This document shows, one piece after another, positions 1 to 6,397 of a stretch of DNA of 12,023 bases (positions are counted from its first letter, which is position 1; each line of letters begins with the position of its first letter). Source of the DNA: Promethearchaeum sp. (lineage in GTDB: Archaea; Asgardarchaeota; Lokiarchaeia; Sigyniarchaeales; Promethearchaeaceae); contig JAUWPK010000061.1 of NCBI GenBank assembly GCA_030611625.1, positions 1 to 12,023 of the forward strand, written 5' to 3'. The notes beneath the pieces are model-generated. The model was not told where the DNA came from and did not search any database. It saw only the letters and a program-made list of their open reading frames with translations. The translations under genes were made by a program, and so were the position numbers.

Positions 1-50
1 TCAAAACACAATCTGCAAAATATTTAGAAAAAATAAAAACCGCGATGTAA
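1..50 (+). CDS. C-terminal tail of an upstream gene (partial, unknown)
   Basis: In the frame starting at base 3 the sequence reads as the last 15 codons of a protein (KTQSAKYLEKIKTAM) followed by a TAA at 48-50. The stop lies five bases before the alaX start codon, the spacing expected for two genes of one transcript. The residues look like a C-terminal helix, but the piece is too short to identify a family. The alaX frame is also open to the left edge with no ATG in it, so this tail is inferred from spacing and residue character only. Confidence 0.4.
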   Translation, partial: KTQSAKYLEKIKTAM

Positions 51-55
51 TCCAC

Positions 56-1285
56 ATGATGACCGAAAAATTGTATTATAAAAATGCTTATCAAAAAGAA
101 TTTACTTCAAAAGTTCTCAAAGTTATAGAGTTAAAAGGAGAGTTAAAAGGAAAATTCGGAATAATTTTAGAAAAAACCTGCTTTTACCCTGAAGGGGGAG
201 GGCAATTGGGCGATATAGGTAAAATTGATAAAATTATGGTTCTTGATACTCAATTTAAAGATAGAGATATAATTCACATTACAGAAAAATCCCTGGAAAT
301 CGGAAAAAAAGTAAAGGGAAAGATAGATTGGGCTCGTAGATATAAATTTATGCAAAATCATACTGCTCAACATATATTATCAGAAAGTTTTCTCAAAGAA
401 TTAGGAGGAGAAACATTTTCTGTTCATTTAGGTGAAAATTCTTTAACCCTGGATGTTGGCCTTTCTAAATTAAATTGGGTAGATGTTTATAAAGTAGAAA
501 ATTTAGCAAATAAAATTATTTTAGAAAATAGACAAATAGATATTCATTGGGTGGGTAAAGATGATTTGGATAAATTTCCATTACGTAAAAAGCCAAAAGT
601 AGAAAAAAATATACGAATCGTCGAAGTTGGTAAATTTGATTATTCTGCTTGCGGGGGTACTCATCTAAAAAGTTCTAACGAATTAGGAATTATTAAAGTA
701 TCAAAATGGATTAAGGTAAAAAATGGATTTCGTGTTGAATTTATTTGTGGAGAACGAGCTTTAAGTGATTATCAGTGGAAAAACAAAATGATCTTAGAAA
801 TTGCAGAATTTCTGGCAGTTAAGAAAAAAGATTTGAAGGATTCTGTAGAAAAATTATTTGAAGAAAATAAAACTCAACGAAAAAAAATTGAAGAAATGCA
901 ATATAAATTATTAGAAGACAAATTTAAAAGCGAAATTAACCAGAGTCAGAGAATAGAAGGAATTCCTGTTGTTAAACTTATTTTTAATGATGGAAATTTC
1001 AAAATCATACGAAAAATTGTAACCAATCTTATAGAAGTTGAAAAATCTATCATTCTTATTGTAAATATTATTAATAAAAAAGCCAATCTTATATTTGCCC
1101 GTTCTTCCAAAGGAAATGAAAATCAGGTGGAGATGAACGCACTTCTAAAATTATTTACATCAAAAATAGGTGGCAAGGGTGGTGGAAAACCAAATTTTGC
1201 TCAAGGTGGAGGGAATGTGGAAGGTTTGGAAGAAGCATTTGAGTTAATTTTTAAGAAAATTGAAGAAAACTTAAGAAAAAAATAA
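56..1285 (+). CDS. alaX: Alanyl-tRNA editing protein, AlaX-L type
   Basis: Trans-editing hydrolase that would deacylate mischarged Ser- (or Gly-) tRNA(Ala) in the cytoplasm, a stand-alone relative of the AlaRS editing domain. The N-terminal part carries the glycine-rich YPEGGGQLGD motif (residues 44-53). The zinc site is formed by HTAQH (H102, H106) and SACGGTH (C199, H203). Residues about 255-300 form a charged coiled coil, and the C-terminus is a DHHA1 domain with the GGKGGGKP and AQGGG motifs (372-386). At 409 residues it fits the long AlaX class, which keeps the DHHA1 domain. There is no aminoacylation domain, so it is not AlaRS. The frame is open to the window edge, but the ATG pair at 56/59 gives the usual family N-terminus (MTEKLYYKNAY) and follows a probable stop at 48-50. 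No Shine-Dalgarno-like site is visible. It converges with the FHA-protease gene across a 13-bp gap. Confidence 0.93.
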   Translation: MMTEKLYYKNAYQKEFTSKVLKVIELKGELKGKFGIILEKTCFYPEGGGQLGDIGKIDKIMVLDTQFKDRDIIHITEKSLEIGKKVKGKIDWARRYKFMQNHTAQHILSESFLKELGGETFSVHLGENSLTLDVGLSKLNWVDVYKVENLANKIILENRQIDIHWVGKDDLDKFPLRKKPKVEKNIRIVEVGKFDYSACGGTHLKSSNELGIIKVSKWIKVKNGFRVEFICGERALSDYQWKNKMILEIAEFLAVKKKDLKDSVEKLFEENKTQRKKIEEMQYKLLEDKFKSEINQSQRIEGIPVVKLIFNDGNFKIIRKIVTNLIEVEKSIILIVNIINKKANLIFARSSKGNENQVEMNALLKLFTSKIGGKGGGKPNFAQGGGNVEGLEEAFELIFKKIEENLRKK

Positions 1286-1298
1286 TAATTTTGAGTAT

Positions 1299-2639
1299 TT
1301 ACAAATTGGGAAAAATAATTGCGATAATCAAACCCATTAATAAACCTGCTAATAATGTAAAATACCATGGCTTATTCCATTTTATTATAAATTTCCCATC
1401 TAATGCAAATCCTTTTACTTCGCGCGGAATCATATTAAATATTCCTAAAACAAAATTCATTGAACTAGCTTGTGCAAAAATCATACGTAGATTAATTATC
1501 GAGTCCTTTGGAATAAGAAAAGCAATAATTATACAAATTACTCCTAAAACGAAATTTGAAAATGGACCTGCAATTTTTATCCATCCCATCTTATCCTTAT
1601 CATTTTTGGGATCAACACCAACTGAAACAGCTGCACCTGGCAGACCAAAGGGGAATCCAATTAATGCCCATTTTAAAGTAGCTTTTACACCGACTTTGGT
1701 TAAGCAGAACCTACTTTGAAAATTAAAATGCTTGGCAGTTTGTAAATGAGATAATTCATGAACAATAAAAGATAAACCGAAAATAAGGGCAATTGGCAAT
1801 GGTTCGATAAAAAATTGAGTTAAAGAAGGCAACTGGTTTGAATTTATTAAAGCAATAATTAACATTATAACATTAATATTTATATAATATCTATAAACCA
1901 TTAGAAAGAGCAGTCCGAAGGCCACTAAGATATGCCAAAATTCGCTTTTTTCCAATTTATATACCATTGAAAGATCTAAACCAGAACTAGGTTGGAAGGC
2001 ATTAGGTGGAATGGTTTGCATTCTCTGTATCATAATAAAACTATTTGAAGTGTTCATCGGATCGTTCGGATCATAAATGAACGATTTATATTGATATGAA
2101 CTTGCTTTAACTGCTTGGTTAACGGGAGAAGGGATTGTAGGCGTTATTGTAGGATCAGAATACTGTGCTTCATCAGAATCAATTGTTGGATAATTAATTT
2201 TTTTCTGCTGTGTATGAGCTAATTGATCGAATTTTTTCTTCTCAATATGAAAATATATTTTTAATGAAATTAATTTACCATTTTCTTCAATAGGAACTAT
2301 GATTTCATCACCATTCTTCAAGGGTGTTGGTGGATTTTGCTTGAGGTTTAAGTTTCCTAAATAAGTGCCATTAGAACTATTCGGATCTTCAATAAAATAT
2401 TTATCATTTACTTTAGAAATTATAAACTGTTGTTTAATTACTGCACCTGTATCCTTATCATTTCTTACGCTAGAAATTGAATCAAAAGCTCTTGGATCTG
2501 ATAAAGATTTTACAACGCTATTCTTAATTTCACGTTTTCCTATATATATCACTTTTTTATCATTTGGAATTTCAATTTTACCAGCAATTATTGGAATTTC
2601 TAAATAAACCTCAAATTCATTGCTCATTATATCATCCAT
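1299..2639 (-). CDS. FHA domain fused to site-2-protease-like (M50) membrane metalloprotease
   Basis: Predicted intramembrane zinc protease with a cytosolic FHA-like domain. Residues about 28-115 form the FHA-like part: IGKRE (33-37), then the diagnostic SSNGTYL (88-94) and a late NGDEI. The usual SxxH phosphothreonine-binding pair is not evident, so phosphopeptide binding is uncertain. A low-complexity linker (about 135-225) leads to six or so membrane segments. The protease motifs are HELSH (294-298; H294, E295, H298) in a membrane helix, AGPFSN (357-362), and NMIP followed by LDG (402-415; D414 the likely third zinc ligand), in S2P order. The family cleaves membrane-bound substrates in regulated intramembrane proteolysis; the substrate here is unknown. 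Translation could also start at M5 (2627), which has GGATGAT just upstream. It is last in a minus-strand cluster, 43 bp after the AN1-rhomboid gene. Confidence 0.85.
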   Translation of the reverse strand: MDDIMSNEFEVYLEIPIIAGKIEIPNDKKVIYIGKREIKNSVVKSLSDPRAFDSISSVRNDKDTGAVIKQQFIISKVNDKYFIEDPNSSNGTYLGNLNLKQNPPTPLKNGDEIIVPIEENGKLISLKIYFHIEKKKFDQLAHTQQKKINYPTIDSDEAQYSDPTITPTIPSPVNQAVKASSYQYKSFIYDPNDPMNTSNSFIMIQRMQTIPPNAFQPSSGLDLSMVYKLEKSEFWHILVAFGLLFLMVYRYYININVIMLIIALINSNQLPSLTQFFIEPLPIALIFGLSFIVHELSHLQTAKHFNFQSRFCLTKVGVKATLKWALIGFPFGLPGAAVSVGVDPKNDKDKMGWIKIAGPFSNFVLGVICIIIAFLIPKDSIINLRMIFAQASSMNFVLGIFNMIPREVKGFALDGKFIIKWNKPWYFTLLAGLLMGLIIAIIFPNL

Positions 2640-2682
2640 TACAATTTAATTGTAAAAAAGTTATTGCAAGAAAAAAAATTAA

Positions 2683-3720
2683 TTAAACAAAATTAACGAT
2701 TTGGCGTCCAAACCTTTTCCAAAAGTAGGCTCCCACCAAGACACCTGCTAATTGAGGAAAAGATGATAAAATATAAGATGCACCATCATAATTCCCAAGT
2801 AAGAGAATTATTACTCCATAACTTCCCATCACTAATTGAATTCCAATGATAATGTACAAAATGTATCTAGCTTTCATTCTAATAGGTATAAAATATAAAT
2901 AGAACCTCATCTCTCGATCCAAACCTATTCGATATAGGAGAAATACCATTAAACCATAATAAGCTCCACTTTGAGTAGAATATAAATTTGAATCTTGAGT
3001 CATCGCAATAAAAAACTGATATTTAATAACAAAACCGATTGATTGCAGGAATAAAATTGAAAAACTATTTGCGATACCAGATAATATATACAAAGTTATT
3101 AAGAATTTAGTTCCCATCTGCAATTCAATAACTTTACCTGACCAATAAAGGATGAGTAATGTAAATATCCATGAAAACAAGTTAGTTGGTGTTAATATTG
3201 ATGTAAAAATAGTGAGAAAATGTAAAAAGAAATTTGATCTAAGAAGATTTAGATTTAATAAAATAAATGGCTTTATAGAAGAAAAGAGTGAAATTAAAAA
3301 GAAGAAAGTTGTAATTCCCATTATAGAATAAGTCCCTATAGGTTTACTTGCTCTTGAAATGAATGGGGAATAACCACCACCTCTACCTCTAAAAAAGCCC
3401 CTGGAACGACTTGGAGGAGGGGGCATTGCAGCCCTTTCTTGTTCCCTAATATAATTATTCATTTCTCTCTCTAAATCATCATAGGATTTTTCCTTAGGGA
3501 TAGATTTTGTTTGATTAGGGTGTCCTGGAGTTATCACCTTTTCTTTTGAATTTTTAAAATCGTGAGGATCTTCTTTTTGAGGTGTTAATTGAAGTTCAAA
3601 GGAACATTTATGATTTTCTGGTAATCTGTGTTTTTTACAATAAATTCCCCCACAATATCTGCATTTAAAGGGTAAATAATCTAATATTTCTTCGCAATCT
3701 GGATAATTACATTTAGCCAT
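2683..3720 (-). CDS. AN1-type zinc finger fused to rhomboid-like membrane domain (probable pseudoprotease)
   Basis: The N-terminus is a complete AN1 zinc finger with ligands C4, C9, C20, C23, C28, H31, H37 and C39 in the family spacing. A hydrophilic linker with a proline run and an RG-rich patch (about 98-118) leads to about six transmembrane segments (133-335) of rhomboid type. The SGKVIELQMGTKFL stretch (194-207) matches the rhomboid G-x-x-x-E-x-x-x-G helix. QSGAYYGL (250-257) matches the GxSG catalytic-serine loop, giving S251 as the nucleophile position. The last helix, PQLAGVLVGAYF (322-333), carries Q323 where the catalytic His of the usual HLGGxLxG motif sits. I infer a proteolytically inactive rhomboid, comparable in principle to derlins and iRhoms. 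AN1 fingers in eukaryotes are linked to ubiquitin and p97. The gene follows the methyltransferase by 24 bp and precedes the FHA-protease. No clear ribosome-binding site is seen. Confidence 0.83.
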   Translation of the reverse strand: MAKCNYPDCEEILDYLPFKCRYCGGIYCKKHRLPENHKCSFELQLTPQKEDPHDFKNSKEKVITPGHPNQTKSIPKEKSYDDLEREMNNYIREQERAAMPPPPSRSRGFFRGRGGGYSPFISRASKPIGTYSIMGITTFFFLISLFSSIKPFILLNLNLLRSNFFLHFLTIFTSILTPTNLFSWIFTLLILYWSGKVIELQMGTKFLITLYILSGIANSFSILFLQSIGFVIKYQFFIAMTQDSNLYSTQSGAYYGLMVFLLYRIGLDREMRFYLYFIPIRMKARYILYIIIGIQLVMGSYGVIILLLGNYDGASYILSSFPQLAGVLVGAYFWKRFGRQIVNFV

Positions 3721-3744
3721 TAAAAGGGCTAATGAAACTAAAAA

Positions 3745-4542
3745 TTAAAAATTATTTGATTTCTGTTTCTTATGAGAAATAATTAATTTTTCGATTATTA
3801 GATTGGTTTTGTATTTATCGGGGCTATATATACCGCGAAATTCGAGGTAAATTTCATTAAATATTGTTTGTTTATAGGTTTGTTTAGATAATTCTATCTT
3901 ATTCCAATGATCTTGAAGATATTTTTCGATATAATCTTCAATTTTTGTGGTTAACGGATTTTCACAGTCTTTCGGTATTGAATCATCTGGGAACCACAAT
4001 TTCCCTTCTTCATTAATATTAAAATATTTGGAATTTTTTAATTTTATTATATAAGTTTCTAGATCATCTAAAGGAAATACATGAGCTTTATATAATATTT
4101 CATCTAAAAAGTTAGAAATCCAGATGAAATTAGTTGGTTCTCCTCGCATTTTTAATATTTTAATTATGTTTTTTTTTATTATTTCATATATCTCTTCTCC
4201 ACTTAATGGACTTGAAAAGGTATTTTTTTTATCATTTAATCTTTGAAGAGGTTTTTGGAACCTAATATAGTAATCTCCGATAGGAGATCCTTCATGATGA
4301 AGTATAGATTTAATTGAAACTCGGGGTGGTAATTGGAATAATATTTGACATAATTCAAAACCGCAAGATATTACTGAATTAATCAAAGCATTTCGAATTT
4401 TAAAGGATGTATTATGAAAAGTCAAAATCATATACTTATTTGGCTTTAAAACTCTGTAAACTTCACTGAATACTTTTTTTAGGTTAATTTCGTATGATTT
4501 CAAATTTTTTCCTTGATGTGAATTAATAACGATTTCATCCAA
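3745..4542 (-). CDS. C-terminal part of an interrupted DNA methyltransferase
   Basis: This is the continuation, in the same frame, of the methyltransferase fragment to its right; only one TAA (4564-4566) separates them. The DEIVINSHQGK opening and the VYRVLKPNKYMILTFHN stretch (about 28-44) are what normally follows the DPPY motif in DNA methyltransferases: the helix and strand after motif IV ending in a TFH-type turn. GSPIGDYYIRFQKP (85-98) is a further conserved-looking core element. The remaining 165 residues are charged and helical and I do not recognise them. The first in-frame initiator after the stop is the TTG at 4542-4540; no ribosome-binding site is evident. It may be expressed by reinitiation, by readthrough, or not at all. 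On its own it lacks the SAM-binding motif I and DPPY, so it can only work paired with the N-terminal part. Confidence 0.65.
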   Translation of the reverse strand: MDEIVINSHQGKNLKSYEINLKKVFSEVYRVLKPNKYMILTFHNTSFKIRNALINSVISCGFELCQILFQLPPRVSIKSILHHEGSPIGDYYIRFQKPLQRLNDKKNTFSSPLSGEEIYEIIKKNIIKILKMRGEPTNFIWISNFLDEILYKAHVFPLDDLETYIIKLKNSKYFNINEEGKLWFPDDSIPKDCENPLTTKIEDYIEKYLQDHWNKIELSKQTYKQTIFNEIYLEFRGIYSPDKYKTNLIIEKLIISHKKQKSNNF

Positions 4543-4563
4543 TTCAATTTTTTTTTTATAAAT

Positions 4564-4566
4564 TTA
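4564..4566 (-). other. In-frame TAA interrupting the DNA methyltransferase
   Basis: On the minus strand the frame reads WLDQNM-stop-IYKKKIELDEIV without any shift. The stop to the next candidate initiator (TTG, 4542-4540) is 24 bases, and the reading frame is shared by both flanking parts, including across the ten-A run at 4548-4557. A single base change in one codon would restore a protein of about 684 residues. TAA is not a selenocysteine or pyrrolysine codon, so programmed recoding by those routes is not expected. Nonsense mutation, sequencing or assembly error, or a real gene split all remain possible. Confidence 0.8.
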
Positions 4567-5799
4567 CATATTTTGATCCAACCAAACATTCCAAAAAGCT
4601 GAAAGCTCACCATATTGAATTGAATCTCCATAGGGAGGATCTGTAAAAACGAAGTCTATAACATTATCGGGTAATTCCAATTTTGATGAAGATTTATTCC
4701 ATAATAGGACAGGGGATTTTATTGAAAGGTCTTTAAATGATTCTGCTAATTTAAATTTTAATCTTGATTTATTATTCCGTACGTTAGAATCTATTTTTCC
4801 CTTTTTAAGTTTTGAAAATCTATGTTTAAAGCAATTCCAAGCATTAACCTCGAAAAAATTTGAAGGATCCCAGAAAAAATGGTGAGTCCAAGAGCCTACC
4901 TGCTTTTTTTTCAAGGTTTTTCCTTTACGTTTATTGATGACCCATACCATTTTACTGGATTGACCTAAAGAGCTAGTAAAGCAGAATCTTAAGAATTCTT
5001 TTTCTTTTTTAAAATCTTCAGGCAAATTATTGATCAAATTTATCAGAACAATCAAAAAAGTGTAATTTCGTTTTGTAAAAAGCTCAGTTAGTTCAGGTTT
5101 TTTTCTTAAATTATGTCGTAATTGTATAAATGCTCGATTATTAGAGTATTTAAAAGAAACATTCGGATTCTTTTTCTGTTCTTGAGAAAGTAACGTTAAA
5201 GCATTTTTTTCCTGTTCTAATACAAAAGGTTTTATTAAAATAAAAATTTCATTAAGATTTGAATGGTTTGCGACTATTTCTCCGCAGTTTGGACACTTGA
5301 ATCGAATTTCTTCTAATTCATGGTTCAAATCATCTTTCTTCTTTAACCAAATTAAGTGAGAAATTATTGCATTAGTGTTTTGACAAGATGGACATCTAAG
5401 TTCAAATAACTTTGAAAATACTGAATTCCTATTTTCAACATCTTTTTTAATTATTTGAAATGCTTTTTCGAGTTTAGGAATATTAGCGTATAATCCTGTA
5501 TTCTTTGTTATAAAATCTGCCATTGGATTCAAGTCCACACCAATAGCTAAACGATTATTAAAAATTGATTCTAAAACTGTTACTCCGGATCCCATAAAGG
5601 GGTCTAGAACAATCCCATTTTGTGGACAATAGCGTTGGATGTAATGTGCAACGATATTCGCAGGTTTTCTCGCCCAATACTTATGCATTAAATACATTGG
5701 CGAATGGGTTCTGGGAAGAATTTCAAAATCCAAAATCTTTTCATCTTTATCTATATGATTTACCTTCTTATTGTGGATTTTGAATTTCTCTTCTTTCAT
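4564..5799 (-). CDS. DNA methyltransferase, N-terminal part with motif I, zinc ribbon and DPPY
   Basis: SAM-dependent DNA base methyltransferase of the amino-methylating (N6-adenine/N4-cytosine) type. Residues 32-48 carry the MYLMHKYWARKP motif seen in large archaeal and bacterial DNA methylases. DPFMGSGVT (66-74) is SAM-binding motif I and GVDLNP (87-92) the acidic loop after it. C136/C139 and C169/C172 form a zinc ribbon, and FTDPPYGDSIQYGELSAFW (385-403) holds catalytic motif IV. About 310 residues separate motifs I and IV, an alpha-type order with the target-recognition region between them. The reading frame stops eight residues after AFW, where related enzymes continue, and the rest lies directly downstream in frame. 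The ATG at 5799 is preceded by a second copy of the same 12-bp start context. No restriction endonuclease gene is adjacent, so it is an orphan methylase here. The recognition sequence cannot be read from the protein. Confidence 0.82.
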   Translation of the reverse strand: MKEEKFKIHNKKVNHIDKDEKILDFEILPRTHSPMYLMHKYWARKPANIVAHYIQRYCPQNGIVLDPFMGSGVTVLESIFNNRLAIGVDLNPMADFITKNTGLYANIPKLEKAFQIIKKDVENRNSVFSKLFELRCPSCQNTNAIISHLIWLKKKDDLNHELEEIRFKCPNCGEIVANHSNLNEIFILIKPFVLEQEKNALTLLSQEQKKNPNVSFKYSNNRAFIQLRHNLRKKPELTELFTKRNYTFLIVLINLINNLPEDFKKEKEFLRFCFTSSLGQSSKMVWVINKRKGKTLKKKQVGSWTHHFFWDPSNFFEVNAWNCFKHRFSKLKKGKIDSNVRNNKSRLKFKLAESFKDLSIKSPVLLWNKSSSKLELPDNVIDFVFTDPPYGDSIQYGELSAFWNVWLDQNM

Positions 5800-5818
5800 A
5801 ATTAAATTCTTTCATAAT
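5791..5818 (-). repeat. 12-bp direct repeat of the methyltransferase start context
   Basis: The plus-strand 12-mer TTCTTTCATAAT occurs at 5791-5802 and again at 5807-5818, a 16-base period. Read on the minus strand, each copy holds an ATG followed by AAAGAA. The inner ATG (5799) starts the methyltransferase; the outer ATG (5815) is out of frame with it. The repeat lies in the roughly 70-bp divergent gap with the Lsm gene and may come from slippage. Confidence 0.6.
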
Positions 5819-5869
5819 CTAATTTCTATTTTTCGCAAAGTTTTTGAGAATTTAAGTATTAAAGATTTT

Positions 5870-6298
5870 ATGAGCATCGCTTCTAACGCGGCACGGGAAT
5901 TTAATAAGGAAATTGTACAAGCCCTCAATTCGATGGTTAGAGTAGTTATTGATAAAGATCACTATTACACTGGTCGTCTTGTTGGATTTGAAGTAAATTC
6001 ATTATCGATTTGTCTGGCTAATGCTATTAATGAAAAAAGACAAAAAACTGAGAAAATTTTTATTCGCGGAATTTGGGAAACCATCGCAATTGAAGGAGAA
6101 CCTTTCCCGATGGATAAACTTGTGGAAAGATTAAGAAAAATACTTCCTGACGAAAGTATCAATCTATCTGATGATGGAGGTTCAATTAAGCTTCTAGGTG
6201 GTAAGATTATTATTACTGAGTCAGGAGTTGAGGGGCGTGGCCCAACTCATGAAAGAATTAAACGTTTATACGATAATTTTTGTTCTGAATTAAAATAA
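5870..6298 (+). CDS. Sm/Lsm-like RNA-binding protein with C-terminal extension (SmAP3-like)
   Basis: A 142-residue archaeal Sm-like protein. Residues about 10-75 form the Sm fold: Sm1 has the D-x-x-YYTGRLVGFE signature (D30 to E41) followed by the hydrophobic NSLSICLANA strand, and Sm2 is FIRGIWETIAI (64-74) with the IRG triplet. The family forms heptameric rings that bind U-rich RNA. Residues about 80-142 are an additional domain (GGSIKLLGGKIIITESGVEG, then a helix to the end); an extra C-terminal domain is known in archaeal SmAP3 proteins of similar total size. The ATG at 5870 is preferred. The frame is open further upstream to an ATG at 5771, but that would overlap the divergent methyltransferase start and add an atypical hydrophobic N-terminus. 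No clear ribosome-binding site precedes it. Confidence 0.85.
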   Translation: MSIASNAAREFNKEIVQALNSMVRVVIDKDHYYTGRLVGFEVNSLSICLANAINEKRQKTEKIFIRGIWETIAIEGEPFPMDKLVERLRKILPDESINLSDDGGSIKLLGGKIIITESGVEGRGPTHERIKRLYDNFCSELK

Positions 6299-6302
6299 AA
6301 AT

Positions 6303-6320
6303 AAATTTTTCATTTTTTTT
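6303..6320 (+). terminator. T-rich tract after the Lsm gene (candidate terminator)
   Basis: Just past the Lsm stop the plus strand has a run of five T, then a single C-A, then eight T (6306-6320). Archaeal RNA polymerase terminates at U-rich tracts without needing a hairpin, so this is a plausible end for the Lsm transcript. The whole region is AT-rich, which limits specificity. Confidence 0.3.
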
Positions 6321-6397
6321 ATTCTATTTTTGCTTATAATTGCATATCTATGACAATTCTTTTTATTCTTTTTTTGCTTATATTTGTTTATCTATGA
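6321..6397 (+). repeat. 33-bp imperfect direct repeat spanning the galK start
   Basis: Two copies (6321-6353 and 6365-6397) match at 29 of 33 positions with a 44-base period. Both contain the core TTTGCTTATA and end in ATCTATGA. The ATG in the second copy is the galK start; the ATG in the first copy opens a short leader ORF. Each copy holds a CTTATA element resembling an archaeal TATA box. The first is at a workable distance for a start site near 6360 and a short leader. The second is too close to the start codon to serve as a galK promoter. Confidence 0.7.
6350..6397 (+). CDS. Candidate hydrophobic leader peptide overlapping galK
   Basis: The ATG at 6350-6352 opens a 15-codon ORF reading MTILFILFLLIFVYL. 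Its TGA stop (6395-6397) overlaps the galK ATG as ATGA. The peptide is almost entirely hydrophobic, like a bare membrane helix. The overlap is the arrangement used for translational coupling or reinitiation. It exists because the surrounding 33-bp segment is duplicated, so it may be an accident; no ribosome-binding site precedes it. Confidence 0.22.
   Translation: MTILFILFLLIFVYL

Noticed and set aside
56..1285. Alanyl-tRNA synthetase
   Set aside because: There is no class II aminoacylation core; the protein has only the editing domain and DHHA1, at a length fitting AlaX-L.
1291..1719. 142-codon plus-strand open frame opposite the FHA-protease gene
   Set aside because: It is the reverse of a well-supported protein with S2P motifs; its own translation has no domain and begins at a non-ATG codon.
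2641..2653. 13-bp palindrome (ACAATT-T-AATTGT) upstream of the FHA-protease start
   Set aside because: Short AT-only arms of this size are expected by chance in such AT-rich DNA, and it is the only copy noticed; not enough for an operator call.
3745..5799. Restriction-modification system
   Set aside because: Only a methyltransferase is present; neighbours are an Lsm protein and a rhomboid-like protein, and no endonuclease motif (such as PD-ExK) was seen nearby.
5771..5869. Longer N-terminus for the Lsm protein
   Set aside because: It would overlap the divergent methyltransferase start and add 33 hydrophobic residues before a normal Sm N-terminus; the ATG at 5870 fits the family length.
6340..6393. 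TTG start extending galactokinase by 18 residues
   Set aside because: Added residues are not part of the family and come from the duplicated, T-rich leader; the ATG at 6394 gives a standard galactokinase.
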